Part shown: in pieces, positions 9,909 to 19,082 of the stretch
Layout: every line of letters starts with the position of its first letter
Position numbering within the stretch: position 1 is the stretch's first letter
Origin: an uncultured Rhodospira sp.
GTDB taxonomy: Bacteria > Pseudomonadota > Alphaproteobacteria > Rhodospirillales > Rhodospirillaceae
Assembly (NCBI RefSeq): GCF_937138205.1
Contig: NZ_CAKZOT010000058.1
Span: 42,204-106,203 of the forward strand
Direction of reading: 5' to 3'
DNA length: 64,000 nt
Notes under the pieces: generated by a model
The model's input: only the letters and a program-made list of their open reading frames with translations
What the model was told of the DNA's origin: nothing
Databases searched by the model: none
Translations under genes and position numbers: made by a program

Positions 9909-9986
9909 GCCGCCCCCCGGTTGTCACCGCTCGGGTCTCCACCCTCGACTTGCCGCGTTCGCCGCGTGTGCGCTCCATGCCCGACC

Positions 9987-10559
9987 TCACCCGGCGTCGC
10001 CGGCGGCCACGGGCGCCGCGACGGCCCGCGCGGTCAGCGGCGGCCGCATCGACAGCGACACGCCGCGCGGCCCCAAGTCCACGTCGATGAAGTTCTGGGC
10101 ATGGGGCTGCAGGGTCGCCACCGACCGCCAGTTGACGGTGTCGAGGTCACGATAGGCGGCGACGATGCCGACGTGGGTTTCGCCCTGGTTGGCCGTGCGT
10201 TGGATCGACACCCCCTGGCCCGGACGCACGGTCACCTGCTGGTGGGCGACCAGTTCCTGGCCCAGCGTCGCCTCGGGCTGTTCCGTGACCTGGAAGAAAT
10301 CGGCCTGCTGCATCGCCGTCGCCGCGCGCAGCCAGTAGACATGCACCTGCACCGGCGCCGGCTGGCCGGCCGGGCTCATGTTGATCATGGGGCCGGCGTT
10401 GATGCCCAGGTTGACAAGGGTCGGTGGCGGCGGCGGTTCCGGCGTGCACGCCCCCAGAGCCAACCCCATGGTCAGTGTCGTGGCCAGCCCCAGCATCCCA
10501 AAGCCCCGCCGGCTCATGGCCTGTCTCGCCCGGCGGGCCGCACTGTCGATCGCCTTCAT
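9987..10559 (-). CDS. tssJ: T6SS outer-membrane lipoprotein TssJ (VasD)
   Basis: 190 aa. A signal peptide ends in the lipobox LGAC, followed by a proline stretch and a compact beta-sandwich domain of the TssJ type (VHVYWLRAATAMQQADFF, then FIDVDLGPRGVSLSM). TssJ is lipidated, sits in the inner leaflet of the outer membrane and binds the periplasmic end of TssM. The ATG at 10559 has a good GGGAG ribosome site; the ATG at 10517 (MSRRGFG) would give a shorter n-region and is also possible. The final 15 residues are Ala-rich and probably disordered. Confidence 0.93.
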   Translation of the reverse strand: MKAIDSAARRARQAMSRRGFGMLGLATTLTMGLALGACTPEPPPPPTLVNLGINAGPMINMSPAGQPAPVQVHVYWLRAATAMQQADFFQVTEQPEATLGQELVAHQQVTVRPGQGVSIQRTANQGETHVGIVAAYRDLDTVNWRSVATLQPHAQNFIDVDLGPRGVSLSMRPPLTARAVAAPVAAGDAG

Positions 10560-10647
10560 CGCCTTGTCTCCCTGCCTGTGCCATGGCCGCCGGTGCCGGC
10601 GCCCCGGAATGCGTGACCGGAATCCTAACGCCCAGGGGCGGCTCCGG

Positions 10648-12420
10648 CTACACGTCTTTGCTCAGCCGCTCATAGGCCTTGCGGAACTCGCGCTGGAAAC
10701 GGCTGTCGTAGTCTTCGGTGGCCTCGTCGGCCAGTTCGCGGAAATGCGCCTCGAACAGTTCCCACAGGCGCGCCTTGCGACCGCCGGACAACAGGCCGCC
10801 CAGCCCCTGGCGGGCGGACAGCTTGCCTTCCAGCTGCGCCGGATCGAAGGTCGCCAGCACCGCCTTGATGGCCGCCGCCGACCCGGCCATGGTGGCCAGT
10901 TCATGGGTGCGCAGGTCCTTGAACGCCTCCTCGGTGGCGGCCCGGCCGTTCATGTAGGCCGGCCCCGGCGGCGACAGCAGGCGTTCCAGGGCCTCCTCGG
11001 CGCTGACCGAGAACTTCAGGGCGTTGTTGCCACGCGCCCGGATCATGGTCTGTTCGGCCCGAATCTCGCTCTTGACCGTAGCCCGCGCCGCCAGCAGGTC
11101 GCGCAGCCCGTCGGTCATGGTCATCAGCAAGGCGCCGGCGGTTTCCATCAGCTCTTCCGGCGACAAATCCGCCGGGGCGCGCGCCAAGCCAGCGCCGCGC
11201 AGGAAGGCCGCCAGCAACGCGTCGGCGTTCGCGTCGGCGCCGCCGGCCGAGGCCCCAGGAGACGTCACCGGTGACGCCTCGGGGGGCGCCGCGGGCGTCG
11301 GCGGGGCCTTTTTGCCCTCGTCGGAGGCCCGGCGCGGCACCCGCGCGACGGGGGTCGGCGCGGTCTCGGGGTCGTCCTGGGCGAAGGGGTTGGTCGGTGG
11401 CGCGGCCTCTGGCTCTGGCTCTTCGTCGACGAAGGGGCCGGAGAGCGTCGGCTGCTGATCCTCCTCGCGGTCCGGCGCCGGGAGCGTGTCGTCCTCCGCC
11501 TCGACCGCGGGCGGCGGGTCTGGAGGCTCCGGTGCGGCGGCCGCGTCCTGTTGGTCGAGCGGACCGGCCCCCAACAGCTTGTCGAAATCGTCGAGATCAT
11601 CGAGATCGTCCCCCTGAGAGGGGGGCGGCTCGGTCCGCGCGGGCGGCGGCGGTTCGGATCGCGGCGCGCCCGCGCCTGCGTCCCCGCCCGTGCCCGGTTT
11701 CAGAGGGGCATCGCCGAGCAGGTCGTCGAGTTCGCTATCCCAGTCCTTGCCCAGGATCTCCTGGCGCTTCTCGTGCTGCACGCGCGGCGTGCGCATGACA
11801 TCGTGTTCGGCCGGCGTGTGGTCGGGTGTGGTGGCCGGCGGCCGGGGTCGCGCCTTGGGCCGGATGGGGTCCTCGCTCCAGCTCGCCTGCTGGTCCTCGA
11901 ACGGCGAGAACCCGGACGCGCCGCGCCGTTCTTCCCGGCGGTCGTCGCCGCCGCCGCCGACCCAGTCGGGGCCGTCGTCGCGCCCCTCGTCGTGCTGCGG
12001 CGCGCTGCCGGCGCCATAGTACGTGCGGTCCTCGAAGGCATTCCAAGGCTGGGCGTCGCGGGCGTAGTCGTCGATGTCCTCCCGCTCGGTGTCGTCCTCG
12101 ATGCGGGCGAGGATCTCGTAGTCGCCCAGGCGCAGGCAATCGCCCGGATTGAGCGCGACGGTCTGGCCGCGTCCGACCGGGGCCGTGGCCGTGTTGATGA
12201 ACACGCCGTTGGTGCTGGTGTCGGTGAGCACGAAGGCCTCGCCGGTCCAGGCGATCTCGCAGTGCTGTTTGGACATCAGCCGTTCCGGGTCGGCCAGGAC
12301 CCAGTCGTTGTCGGGTCCCCGGCCGATGGTCATGCGGCCTTCGTGCAGCATGATAGACGCGCCGGCGGGCGTGCCGCCGGGCGCGGCCGTGGACAGGGTC
12401 AGGGTCAGTCGCGCGGCCAT
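10648..12420 (-). CDS. tagH: T6SS FHA-domain protein (ImpI/TagH)
   Basis: 590 aa. An N-terminal forkhead-associated domain spans about 1-105 with the phosphothreonine-binding signatures IGRGPDND, MSKQHCEI and TSTNGVFIN. A long acidic, proline-rich, low-complexity linker (about 110-400) follows. The C-terminal domain (about 405-590, including LSPEELMETAGALLMTMTDGLRDLLAAR and NALKFSVSAEEALERLL) is the conserved TagH/ImpI C-terminal region. It is the probable phospho-dependent switch that couples kinase and PP2C activity to T6SS assembly. The linker is longer than in many homologues. The next gene upstream is only 15 bp away. Confidence 0.94.
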   Translation of the reverse strand: MAARLTLTLSTAAPGGTPAGASIMLHEGRMTIGRGPDNDWVLADPERLMSKQHCEIAWTGEAFVLTDTSTNGVFINTATAPVGRGQTVALNPGDCLRLGDYEILARIEDDTEREDIDDYARDAQPWNAFEDRTYYGAGSAPQHDEGRDDGPDWVGGGGDDRREERRGASGFSPFEDQQASWSEDPIRPKARPRPPATTPDHTPAEHDVMRTPRVQHEKRQEILGKDWDSELDDLLGDAPLKPGTGGDAGAGAPRSEPPPPARTEPPPSQGDDLDDLDDFDKLLGAGPLDQQDAAAAPEPPDPPPAVEAEDDTLPAPDREEDQQPTLSGPFVDEEPEPEAAPPTNPFAQDDPETAPTPVARVPRRASDEGKKAPPTPAAPPEASPVTSPGASAGGADANADALLAAFLRGAGLARAPADLSPEELMETAGALLMTMTDGLRDLLAARATVKSEIRAEQTMIRARGNNALKFSVSAEEALERLLSPPGPAYMNGRAATEEAFKDLRTHELATMAGSAAAIKAVLATFDPAQLEGKLSARQGLGGLLSGGRKARLWELFEAHFRELADEATEDYDSRFQREFRKAYERLSKDV

Positions 12421-12435
12421 GCGGGTCGCCTCGCG

Positions 12436-13089
12436 TTACGCGGGTGAAGAGTCAAGAGCGCCGGTGCCACCTTGGGCGATGTTCCGCCCCTGGTCCAGGA
12501 ACCGGACGAGGCGTTTCGGCGCCGTCACGGGATCGGTGCGGAAAGTGGCCAACACCAGCGTATTGCCGACCATCAGCGGCGCCAGCGCGTCGTCCGGGGG
12601 CACGGCCTGCACCTCGGGCGGGCTATCCGGCGGAGTCAGACTGCCCCCGCTGAAGGCGGCCGCCAGCGCGGCCAGCACCGCCGGCCGGTCAGGATCGCAC
12701 GCCTGCGCGGCCCGGTAGCACACCAGCCGACGCTCTTCCACCGGCTTGTAGACCCACGCCTCGGCGGCCTCCAGACAGGCCATCTGGTTTGGCCGCGCCG
12801 GTTTCGGATCGGCGGCGATGTCGGCGCGGGCGGCGAGGCAGGCCCACCAGACCGCCTCCCGCTTGGGCAGGGCGAAGGCCAGCAGGCGCATGGCCTCGAG
12901 GCCACGGTCCGCCTTCGCCAGACGCTCGATCACGGTTTCCGGCGGCATGTCGGCGAACGCCTCGTGGTCTTCGCCAAGGATGTCCTCGGCCGTGTCGGGC
13001 GACAGCCCGAGGTCGGCCACGCGGGTCGCCTTGATCTTCTTCCAGCGCGGCGTCTGCGCCGTGTCAGCCCCGGGTTCGCGGGCCATCAC
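12436..13089 (-). CDS. Conserved T6SS-cluster protein of unknown function (DUF6931-like)
   Basis: 217 aa, soluble, no signal peptide or membrane helix. The central part (ETVIERLAKADRGLEAMRLLAFALPKREAVWWACLAAR) and the following helices look all-alpha. I believe it matches the DUF6931 family often found in alphaproteobacterial T6SS loci, but I recall this only loosely and no function is established. It lies between vgrG and the FHA gene with 23 bp and 15 bp gaps, so it is clearly co-transcribed. That position suggests a cytoplasmic accessory role, such as a regulator or an adaptor for VgrG loading. Ends in a disordered Ala/Gly/Ser tail. Confidence 0.7.
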   Translation of the reverse strand: MMAREPGADTAQTPRWKKIKATRVADLGLSPDTAEDILGEDHEAFADMPPETVIERLAKADRGLEAMRLLAFALPKREAVWWACLAARADIAADPKPARPNQMACLEAAEAWVYKPVEERRLVCYRAAQACDPDRPAVLAALAAAFSGGSLTPPDSPPEVQAVPPDDALAPLMVGNTLVLATFRTDPVTAPKRLVRFLDQGRNIAQGGTGALDSSPA

Positions 13090-13112
13090 CTGTCCTCATG
13101 TTGTGGCCACGA

Positions 13113-15047
13113 TCAGTTGATCTTCACGATGCCGCCCTGGAGGGTAAGTATCCCCGAGCCTTTGACGGTCGTCATCGCGCCCTCCAGTGTGGCTGTGGCA
13201 TCGCCTTTGATCTGAACCTGCGGTGACTTGATCGTGATTTTCGCCGGTTCAAGCTTGATCGAACTGGCCCCCACCTTCAGTTCGATCGACTGCATCGCCG
13301 TGTGTTCGACCTTGCCCAATTTCACGTTGGTGGTCTGGTTGCCCTGGCTGACGATGAGCGTCTCGTTGCCCTGGCCGATGGTGACCTTGCGGTTGCCTTG
13401 CTTGATGTCGATCGTCTCGTTGCCGGTCTTGACCGTCTCGGTGCGGTGGCGCTCGATCTCGATGGTCTGGTCGTTGCCGACTTCCAGCGAGTCGTCGTTC
13501 TCGACCACCCGGTCCATGTCCTTCTCGGCGTGAACGTAGACCTGCTCCTCGCCCATTTTGTCTTCGAAGCGCAGTTCGTTGAAGTTCGAGCCGCCGCCGC
13601 CCTTCGAGCTGCGGGTCTTCACACCGCTTTGCGTCTTGTTGCCGGGCAGGGCGTAGGGGACCGTGTTCTGGGCGTTGTAGACATAGCCGGTGATGATCGG
13701 CCGGTCGGCGTCGCCTTCCAGGAAGTCGACGATCACCTCCATGCCGATGCGCGGGATGAAGATGCCGCCCCAGCCCCGGCCGGCCCAGGGCTGTGACACC
13801 CGGATCCAGCACGAGCTTTTCTCGTCCTTCTTGCCCTCGCGGTCCCAGTGGAACTGCACCTTCACACGGCCGTACTCGTCCGTGTAGATCTCCTCGCCCG
13901 ACGGCCCCACCACCACGGCCGTCTGCGGGCCGGCGACCACCGGCTTGTGACGCGGGCGGTCGGGACGGAACACCGTCTCGGCCGGCAGGCAGGTGAACGT
14001 GTTCTGATAGACGGGCGGATCGGCCTCGCCGGAGACCTGGGTGTAGTCGTGCGACAGATGGCGGACCCGCGTCAGGGCGTGTTCGGTGCCCGCCTCGCCG
14101 TCCACCTCGTGGTCGTCCAGCGTGAACCGCGCCCCGGCATAGAAGCCCGGACAGTCGCTGTCGCCCTCGGTCAGGGCGTAGTCGCGTTCGCCCATCTCCA
14201 TGCGCTTGCGGGTCAGGTCGTTGCCGCGCCCGGTGTCCAGATAGCGCCCGGGGTAGTCGTAGACCTCCCAGCCGCTTTGCGCGCCGACCTTCTTGACCGT
14301 GTCGGTCGTGGTGGTCAGGTCGGCGGTCGGCTTTTCGAAGTCGTAGTCCTGCTGGGTAAAGGTGCCGGTGATGACCTGGTCGGCCGGCTGCCAGCGGGTG
14401 ATGATGTCGGTCAGGGTCTTCTGCGCGCGGAACGGCACCTTGTCGTCGAAGGTTTCGCCGTAGCCCGATGGCGAATCGGCGACGATCAGGGTGTGCTCGC
14501 CCTCCTCGTGCTTGAAGTAGTAGTAGAAGCCTTCCTCGGCGAACAGACGCGCGACGAAATCGTAGTCGGTTTCGCGGTACTGCACGCAATAGACCCGCTT
14601 GGGGGGCGTCCCTTTCACGCCGCCGAAATCATAGGCCGTGAAACCGTAGTCCTGAAAGATCTCCTCGGCGATCTCGATCACATCGCGATCCTGGAAGATG
14701 CGACAGTCCGACGTCTTCGTCAGGAACCACAGCCAAGGTCTAATCTCGCAGTTATAGTAGCGGTAATTGCGGGTGAACATGGGGCCGCGCCCGAACCGGG
14801 TCACGAGACCGCAGAAATGGCGCGGCTCTTCCGCCTCGGGCCGCTGCACAATGCCGGTGATACACTGGCCCAGCAGATCCTCGGCCTTCAGGTCCAGGGA
14901 CGCGGAGACCATCTCGAACCGGAAGCTGAACAGCTCGGAAACCGCTTCCTCGCCCTCCAGACGTGTCAGGATCAACTCGCTCTGACCCAGCGGCGTGCGC
15001 AGGCGCAGATACCGTTCGCCTTCCTCGATCCGGAAGCCTTCGCTCAT
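13113..15047 (-). CDS. vgrG: T6SS spike protein TssI (VgrG)
   Basis: 644 aa. An N-terminal gp27-like region is followed by a gp5-like OB-fold with the VgrG signatures WDREGKKDEKSSCWIRVSQ and GWGGIFIPRIGMEVIVDFLEGD. The C-terminus is a repetitive beta-prism (QGNRKVTIGQGNETLIVSQ and similar repeats) ending at ILTLQGGIVKIN. VgrG forms the trimeric tip of the Hcp tube. There is no extra C-terminal effector domain, so cargo must be carried separately or by a PAAR protein, neither of which is encoded in this window. It lies downstream of hcp, after a 115-bp gap with a 12-bp direct repeat. Confidence 0.97.
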   Translation of the reverse strand: MSEGFRIEEGERYLRLRTPLGQSELILTRLEGEEAVSELFSFRFEMVSASLDLKAEDLLGQCITGIVQRPEAEEPRHFCGLVTRFGRGPMFTRNYRYYNCEIRPWLWFLTKTSDCRIFQDRDVIEIAEEIFQDYGFTAYDFGGVKGTPPKRVYCVQYRETDYDFVARLFAEEGFYYYFKHEEGEHTLIVADSPSGYGETFDDKVPFRAQKTLTDIITRWQPADQVITGTFTQQDYDFEKPTADLTTTTDTVKKVGAQSGWEVYDYPGRYLDTGRGNDLTRKRMEMGERDYALTEGDSDCPGFYAGARFTLDDHEVDGEAGTEHALTRVRHLSHDYTQVSGEADPPVYQNTFTCLPAETVFRPDRPRHKPVVAGPQTAVVVGPSGEEIYTDEYGRVKVQFHWDREGKKDEKSSCWIRVSQPWAGRGWGGIFIPRIGMEVIVDFLEGDADRPIITGYVYNAQNTVPYALPGNKTQSGVKTRSSKGGGGSNFNELRFEDKMGEEQVYVHAEKDMDRVVENDDSLEVGNDQTIEIERHRTETVKTGNETIDIKQGNRKVTIGQGNETLIVSQGNQTTNVKLGKVEHTAMQSIELKVGASSIKLEPAKITIKSPQVQIKGDATATLEGAMTTVKGSGILTLQGGIVKIN

Positions 15048-15069
15048 TCGCAGTCCCTTGGCGCGCCTG

Positions 15070-15109
15070 AGAAACCGTAGGGAGAAGCCTTAGGAAGAAA
15101 CCGTAGGGT
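15070..15109 (-). repeat. 12-bp direct repeat in the hcp-vgrG gap
   Basis: GAAACCGTAGGG occurs at 15071-15082 and again at 15097-15108, 26 bp apart, in the leader just upstream of vgrG. On the transcribed strand it reads CCCTACGGTTTC. The role is unknown; it could be a small regulatory or processing element that adjusts vgrG expression relative to hcp. Confidence 0.4.
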
Positions 15110-15162
15110 CCGGCCCGACGATGGCACACCGCGCCACCGCCGAAAGCCGAACCAAACCCCGG

Positions 15163-15636
15163 TCAGCCGCCCTTGGTGGTCGCCAGGTCGTAGTGCGCCG
15201 ACGCCGGCGTGCCCTTGCCGGCCTCGTCGTAGGCGATGTGCTTGAACTCGACCTTGGTGAAGTTGATCGAGATCGACTCGTCGGGACGCTCGCCGCCGGT
15301 GCTCATGCTGTAGGCGCTGACCAGCGCGTTGGTCAGCTTGTACTCGGCGTAGGTGCGGCCCGGCTTGCCGGTGGACACCAAGTGGATGGTGCAATCCTTG
15401 CCGTCGTGGCTGGTGCAGGCTTCCTGGAACAGCGCCACCGACGCCTCGTCCATCAGCTTGGTCAGCGAGATTTCAGAGACCGAGGGCTCCGAGGCCTCGC
15501 GGTTCTGGGTCGAGCCCACCGGGGTGCTGATCGCCCGGCCCACGCCCCACTGCATACTGGAGATGTCAAGCCAGCCCTTGTGCTCTTCGTGGGTCGCGTT
15601 GCCCTTGATGCTGCCGTATTTCACGTAAATGGCCAT
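15163..15636 (-). CDS. hcp: T6SS tube protein TssD (Hcp)
   Basis: 157 aa, normal Hcp size. Sequence features of the family include MAIYVKYGSIKGNATHEEHKGW at the start, a central SVSEISLTKLMDEAS segment and a C-terminal ISINFTKVEFKHI strand. Hcp hexamers stack into the tube that is expelled by sheath contraction. The ATG at 15636 was chosen over the upstream one at 15678 because family homology starts exactly there and a GAGGGA ribosome site precedes it. It lies between clpV and vgrG. Confidence 0.97.
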   Translation of the reverse strand: MAIYVKYGSIKGNATHEEHKGWLDISSMQWGVGRAISTPVGSTQNREASEPSVSEISLTKLMDEASVALFQEACTSHDGKDCTIHLVSTGKPGRTYAEYKLTNALVSAYSMSTGGERPDESISINFTKVEFKHIAYDEAGKGTPASAHYDLATTKGG

Positions 15637-15741
15637 GGCCCTGTCCCTCGTTTTCAGTTGATCCGGTCCTGTCCTCAACGCTTAGGGGGGTACGCTTACC
15701 GTTGTAAACCCGGGGGGAAGCACGCCCACGGTCCGAGTCCC

Positions 15742-18567
15742 TTACCCGGCCGGGGCACCACCCACCGCGCTCCGGTCGGCCTCCGCCATGCCGGGGTCGG
15801 CTGGCGTGGCGTCCGGTCTCGTGAGCGCGTCGACACCCTCGACCTCACAGTCGATGCGCGCATCGGCGCCGGCCTTGAGCGCGGCGCGGCGCACGACCTG
15901 ACCCGCCGCCATGCATGAGAGAATGCGAGCCGACAGGTCGGGCAGGATGGAACGCGTGATGATGCGGTCGATGACGCGCGCGCCCGATTCCACCTCGGTC
16001 GCGCGTTCCGCGATCAGGTCGATCACGGCGTCCTCGATCTCGAGATCGGCCTTGTAGGCCTCGGCCACGCGCGTCTTCACGCGGCCGAGCTGCAGGCGCA
16101 CGATGCCCTTGATGATGTCCGGTGGCAGCGGGAAGAACGGCACCACCGCCAAGCGGCCCAGGAAGGCCGGCTTGAAGACCTTGAGCAGTTCCGGCCGCAG
16201 CGCCTCGTACAGCCCCTCGGCGTCCGGCATGGTCTCGGGGTCGGAACACAGGGCGTGGATGGTGTCGGTGCCGGCGTTCGACGTCATGATAATGACGGTG
16301 TTCTTGAAGTCGATGTCGCGACCCTCGCCGTCCTTCAACATGCCCTTGTCGAAGACCTGATAGAAGATGTCCTGAACGCCGGGGTGCGCCTTTTCCACCT
16401 CGTCGAGCAGCACCACCGAGTACGGCTTGCGCCGCACGGCCTCGGTCAACACGCCGCCCTCGCCGTAGCCGACATAGCCCGGCGGCGAGCCCATCAGGAG
16501 CGAGACCTTGTGCTCCTCCTTGAACTCGGACATGTTGATGACGGTCATGTTCTGCTCGCCACCATAGAGAAGGTCGGCCAGCGTCAGCGCCGTTTCCGTC
16601 TTGCCGACGCCGCTGGTGCCCACCAGCATGAACACGGCCAGCGGCTTGCGCGGATCGGACAGGCGCGCGCGGCCCGACATGACGGTCTCCGCCACCACCT
16701 CCAGGGCGTAGTCCTGCCCCAGGATGCGCTCGCCCATCTTCTCCTTCAGCGAGAGGATGGTGTTGATCTCGTTGGAGACCATGCGGCCGACCGGAATGCC
16801 GGTCCAGTTGGCCACCACGGCGGCCACGGCCTGACCGTCGACCACGGCCTGAAGCAGCGGGTCCTCACCCTGGAGCTCGCGCAACGCCGTCACCTTGGCG
16901 TCCAGGTCGGTGCGCAGGGCGGCGACCTCGGCGTCCGTCAGCGGCTCCGCCGCCTCGGCCTCGTCCAGGCCGTTAAGCGGGCCGGCCTCCGTGCCCGGCG
17001 CGGCCCCGGCGCCGGCCGTGGCCCGTTTGGTGGCGGCGGCCGTCTCCAGCTTGGTCCGCAGGTCGCGGATGGCCCCGACCAGCTCAAGTTCCTGGGTCCA
17101 TCGGGCCTCCAGCGCCTCCAGCTCCGCCGCGCGGGCCTCGCGGTCCGCCCGCATGTCTGCGGCATCGACGCCGCGCGCGGCATCGACCTGGGCCTCGCGT
17201 TCGGCGATGCCGATGGCCGTGTCCAGGTGCTCAATGGAGCGGCGCAGGTCTTCCACCTGCGACGGCGTGGCGTGCTGGCTGAGCGCCACCCGGGCGCAGG
17301 CGGTGTCCAGCAGGCTGACCGACTTGTCGGGAAGCTGGCGGCCGGTGATGTAGCGATGCGACAGGCGCACCGACTCGACCACCGCCTCGTCGAGAATGCG
17401 CACCCCGTGGTGCTGTTCCAGCGTCGACACCAGGCCGCGCATCATCTGCACCGCGACCTTTTCCGTCGGCTCCTCGACCTTCACGACCTGGAAGCGTCGG
17501 GCGAGCGCCGCGTCGCGCTCGAAGTACTTCTTGTACTCGGCCCAGGTGGTGGCGGCGATGGTGCGCAATTCGCCGCGCGCCAGCGCCGGCTTCAGCAGGT
17601 TGGCGGCGTCGCCCTGGCCGGCCTGGCCACCGGCGCCGATCAGCGTGTGCGCCTCGTCGATGAACAGGATGATCGGCTGGGTGGAGGCCTTCACCTCCTC
17701 GATCACCGACTTCAGCCGGTTCTCGAACTCGCCGCGCATTCCGGCGCCGGCCTGCAACAGGCCGAGGTCGAGCGTACGGATGACGCACGGCTTGATGGAC
17801 GGCGGCACGTCGCCGGCGGCGACCCGGAGCGCGAAGCCCTCGACCACGGCGGTCTTCCCGACGCCGGCCTCGCCGGTCATGATCGGGTTGTTCTGGCGGC
17901 GGCGGGTGAGGATATCGATGATCTGGCGGATTTCCTGGTCGCGGCCCAGTACCGGGTCGATGGCCCCGTCACGGGCGCGTTGCGTCAGGTCGATGGTGAA
18001 CTGGTCGAGCGCGCCGCCCTTCTTCGCCGCGCCGCCGGCGGTGCCGTCCCCGGCGGTCACGGCGCCGCCGCCGGCCCCGGCGCCCTGGCCCTCGGGCGAG
18101 TCCGCCGTCAGGTCGGGGAGCGTGTTGGTCAGCGCCTCCACCGAAATCTGCGCCAGCGCCGGCGCCGACTGCAGCACGGTGGCCGCCAGCGTCTCGCGCG
18201 ACAGGATGGCCAGCAGGACGTGTCCGGTCCGAATGCGATCCGATCCGTACTTCAGCGAGGCTAGGTTCCAGGCATCGCGCGCGGCCTCGATAATCTGCGG
18301 TGACAGCCCAGGCGTGCGGGCATTGCCGGTCTTCAACGAATCGAGCGCCCGCGTCAGGGTGGCGGCGACCTGCCCCTGGTCGATCCCCTCGGAGCGCAGG
18401 ATCAGGGGGACATCGCCCTCTGTCTCCTCGACCATGCGCAGGAGCCAGTGTTCGAGTTCGGCGTTGAAGTGGGTGCGTGAGACCGCCGTGGCGACACCGC
18501 CTTCAAGGGTCCGCCGAGCCATTGGCGACAGGCGTCCCAGCAAGGACCCGATATCGACACCCGCCAT
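15742..18567 (-). CDS. clpV: T6SS ATPase TssH (ClpV)
   Basis: 941 aa, a Clp/Hsp100 protein with two AAA+ modules. An N-terminal ClpV helix-bundle region is followed by AAA1 with Walker A GEAGVGKT (near residue 230) and Walker B ILFIDEAHTL. A coiled middle domain precedes AAA2 with GTSGVGKT (near 650) and VVLLDEVEKAH. ClpV disassembles contracted TssB/TssC sheaths. A Gly/Ala-rich insertion lies before AAA1 (near nt 18010-18110). The ATG at 18567 is preceded by an AAGGGGG ribosome site. It is the first gene of the minus-strand operon, divergent from tssA. Confidence 0.97.
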   Translation of the reverse strand: MAGVDIGSLLGRLSPMARRTLEGGVATAVSRTHFNAELEHWLLRMVEETEGDVPLILRSEGIDQGQVAATLTRALDSLKTGNARTPGLSPQIIEAARDAWNLASLKYGSDRIRTGHVLLAILSRETLAATVLQSAPALAQISVEALTNTLPDLTADSPEGQGAGAGGGAVTAGDGTAGGAAKKGGALDQFTIDLTQRARDGAIDPVLGRDQEIRQIIDILTRRRQNNPIMTGEAGVGKTAVVEGFALRVAAGDVPPSIKPCVIRTLDLGLLQAGAGMRGEFENRLKSVIEEVKASTQPIILFIDEAHTLIGAGGQAGQGDAANLLKPALARGELRTIAATTWAEYKKYFERDAALARRFQVVKVEEPTEKVAVQMMRGLVSTLEQHHGVRILDEAVVESVRLSHRYITGRQLPDKSVSLLDTACARVALSQHATPSQVEDLRRSIEHLDTAIGIAEREAQVDAARGVDAADMRADREARAAELEALEARWTQELELVGAIRDLRTKLETAAATKRATAGAGAAPGTEAGPLNGLDEAEAAEPLTDAEVAALRTDLDAKVTALRELQGEDPLLQAVVDGQAVAAVVANWTGIPVGRMVSNEINTILSLKEKMGERILGQDYALEVVAETVMSGRARLSDPRKPLAVFMLVGTSGVGKTETALTLADLLYGGEQNMTVINMSEFKEEHKVSLLMGSPPGYVGYGEGGVLTEAVRRKPYSVVLLDEVEKAHPGVQDIFYQVFDKGMLKDGEGRDIDFKNTVIIMTSNAGTDTIHALCSDPETMPDAEGLYEALRPELLKVFKPAFLGRLAVVPFFPLPPDIIKGIVRLQLGRVKTRVAEAYKADLEIEDAVIDLIAERATEVESGARVIDRIITRSILPDLSARILSCMAAGQVVRRAALKAGADARIDCEVEGVDALTRPDATPADPGMAEADRSAVGGAPAG

Positions 18568-19082
18568 GTCGCACCCCCTTCAAAAAATCCCTCAGGTTCA
18601 TCGCGCCCTACGTCGAACGCGATGCCCGCCATCGTGTCCGCCATGGTTTCGGTCGCGGCCGCCGAAGACGCCCCCGAGCGTCAGCGGCATCCGTCATGGC
18701 GATGACCGACCGTGGCCGTTTGGTATCGCATCGGAATGGTGAGATGAATTCGCGGAAAAGGCAAGGCTGGACCGGTGACAGTTGGACAGTCGGCTGGGGG
18801 AATACAAACCTATGAACGATTTTCGAGGGGCTTGCTCGGTGGAAGGTTGCCTCGACTCCGCCGGCCCCCGCCCCCCTTGCGGGCACGAGGATCCGGCCGT
18901 AACGGAGCGGGAGGACCGCCCGGTGCGCTCGGCACCCCGGGTTCAGGCCCGCCGGAGCGCCGCGGTTGCTTGGATTTGATGCGATGCCCTTGGCAGCCTC
19001 CCGATGACACAGTAGTCTTTCATCCCAGTAAGCCGCTCACCAATAGTCGGGGCGACACATCAATAAGGGGGACGGCGGTCTG
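18568..19082. promoter_or_regulatory. Divergent intergenic region between the two T6SS operons
   Basis: These 515 bp separate clpV (minus) from tssA (plus) and should contain both operon promoters. I find no open reading frame with a credible ribosome site and codon pattern. I looked for sigma54 promoters (GG-N10-GC) and found no convincing match. The segment 18730-18840 is less GC-rich than its surroundings. Promoter positions cannot be fixed by eye. Confidence 0.45.

Noticed and set aside
18700..18800. Sigma54 promoter for clpV
   Set aside because: The best candidate has GG and GC separated by 9, not 10, bases and lacks the usual flanks.
18782..18979. Small frame in the divergent T6SS intergenic region (65 aa)
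   Set aside because: No ribosome site, poor codon bias and a composition (Arg, Pro, Ala) typical of random GC-rich frames.
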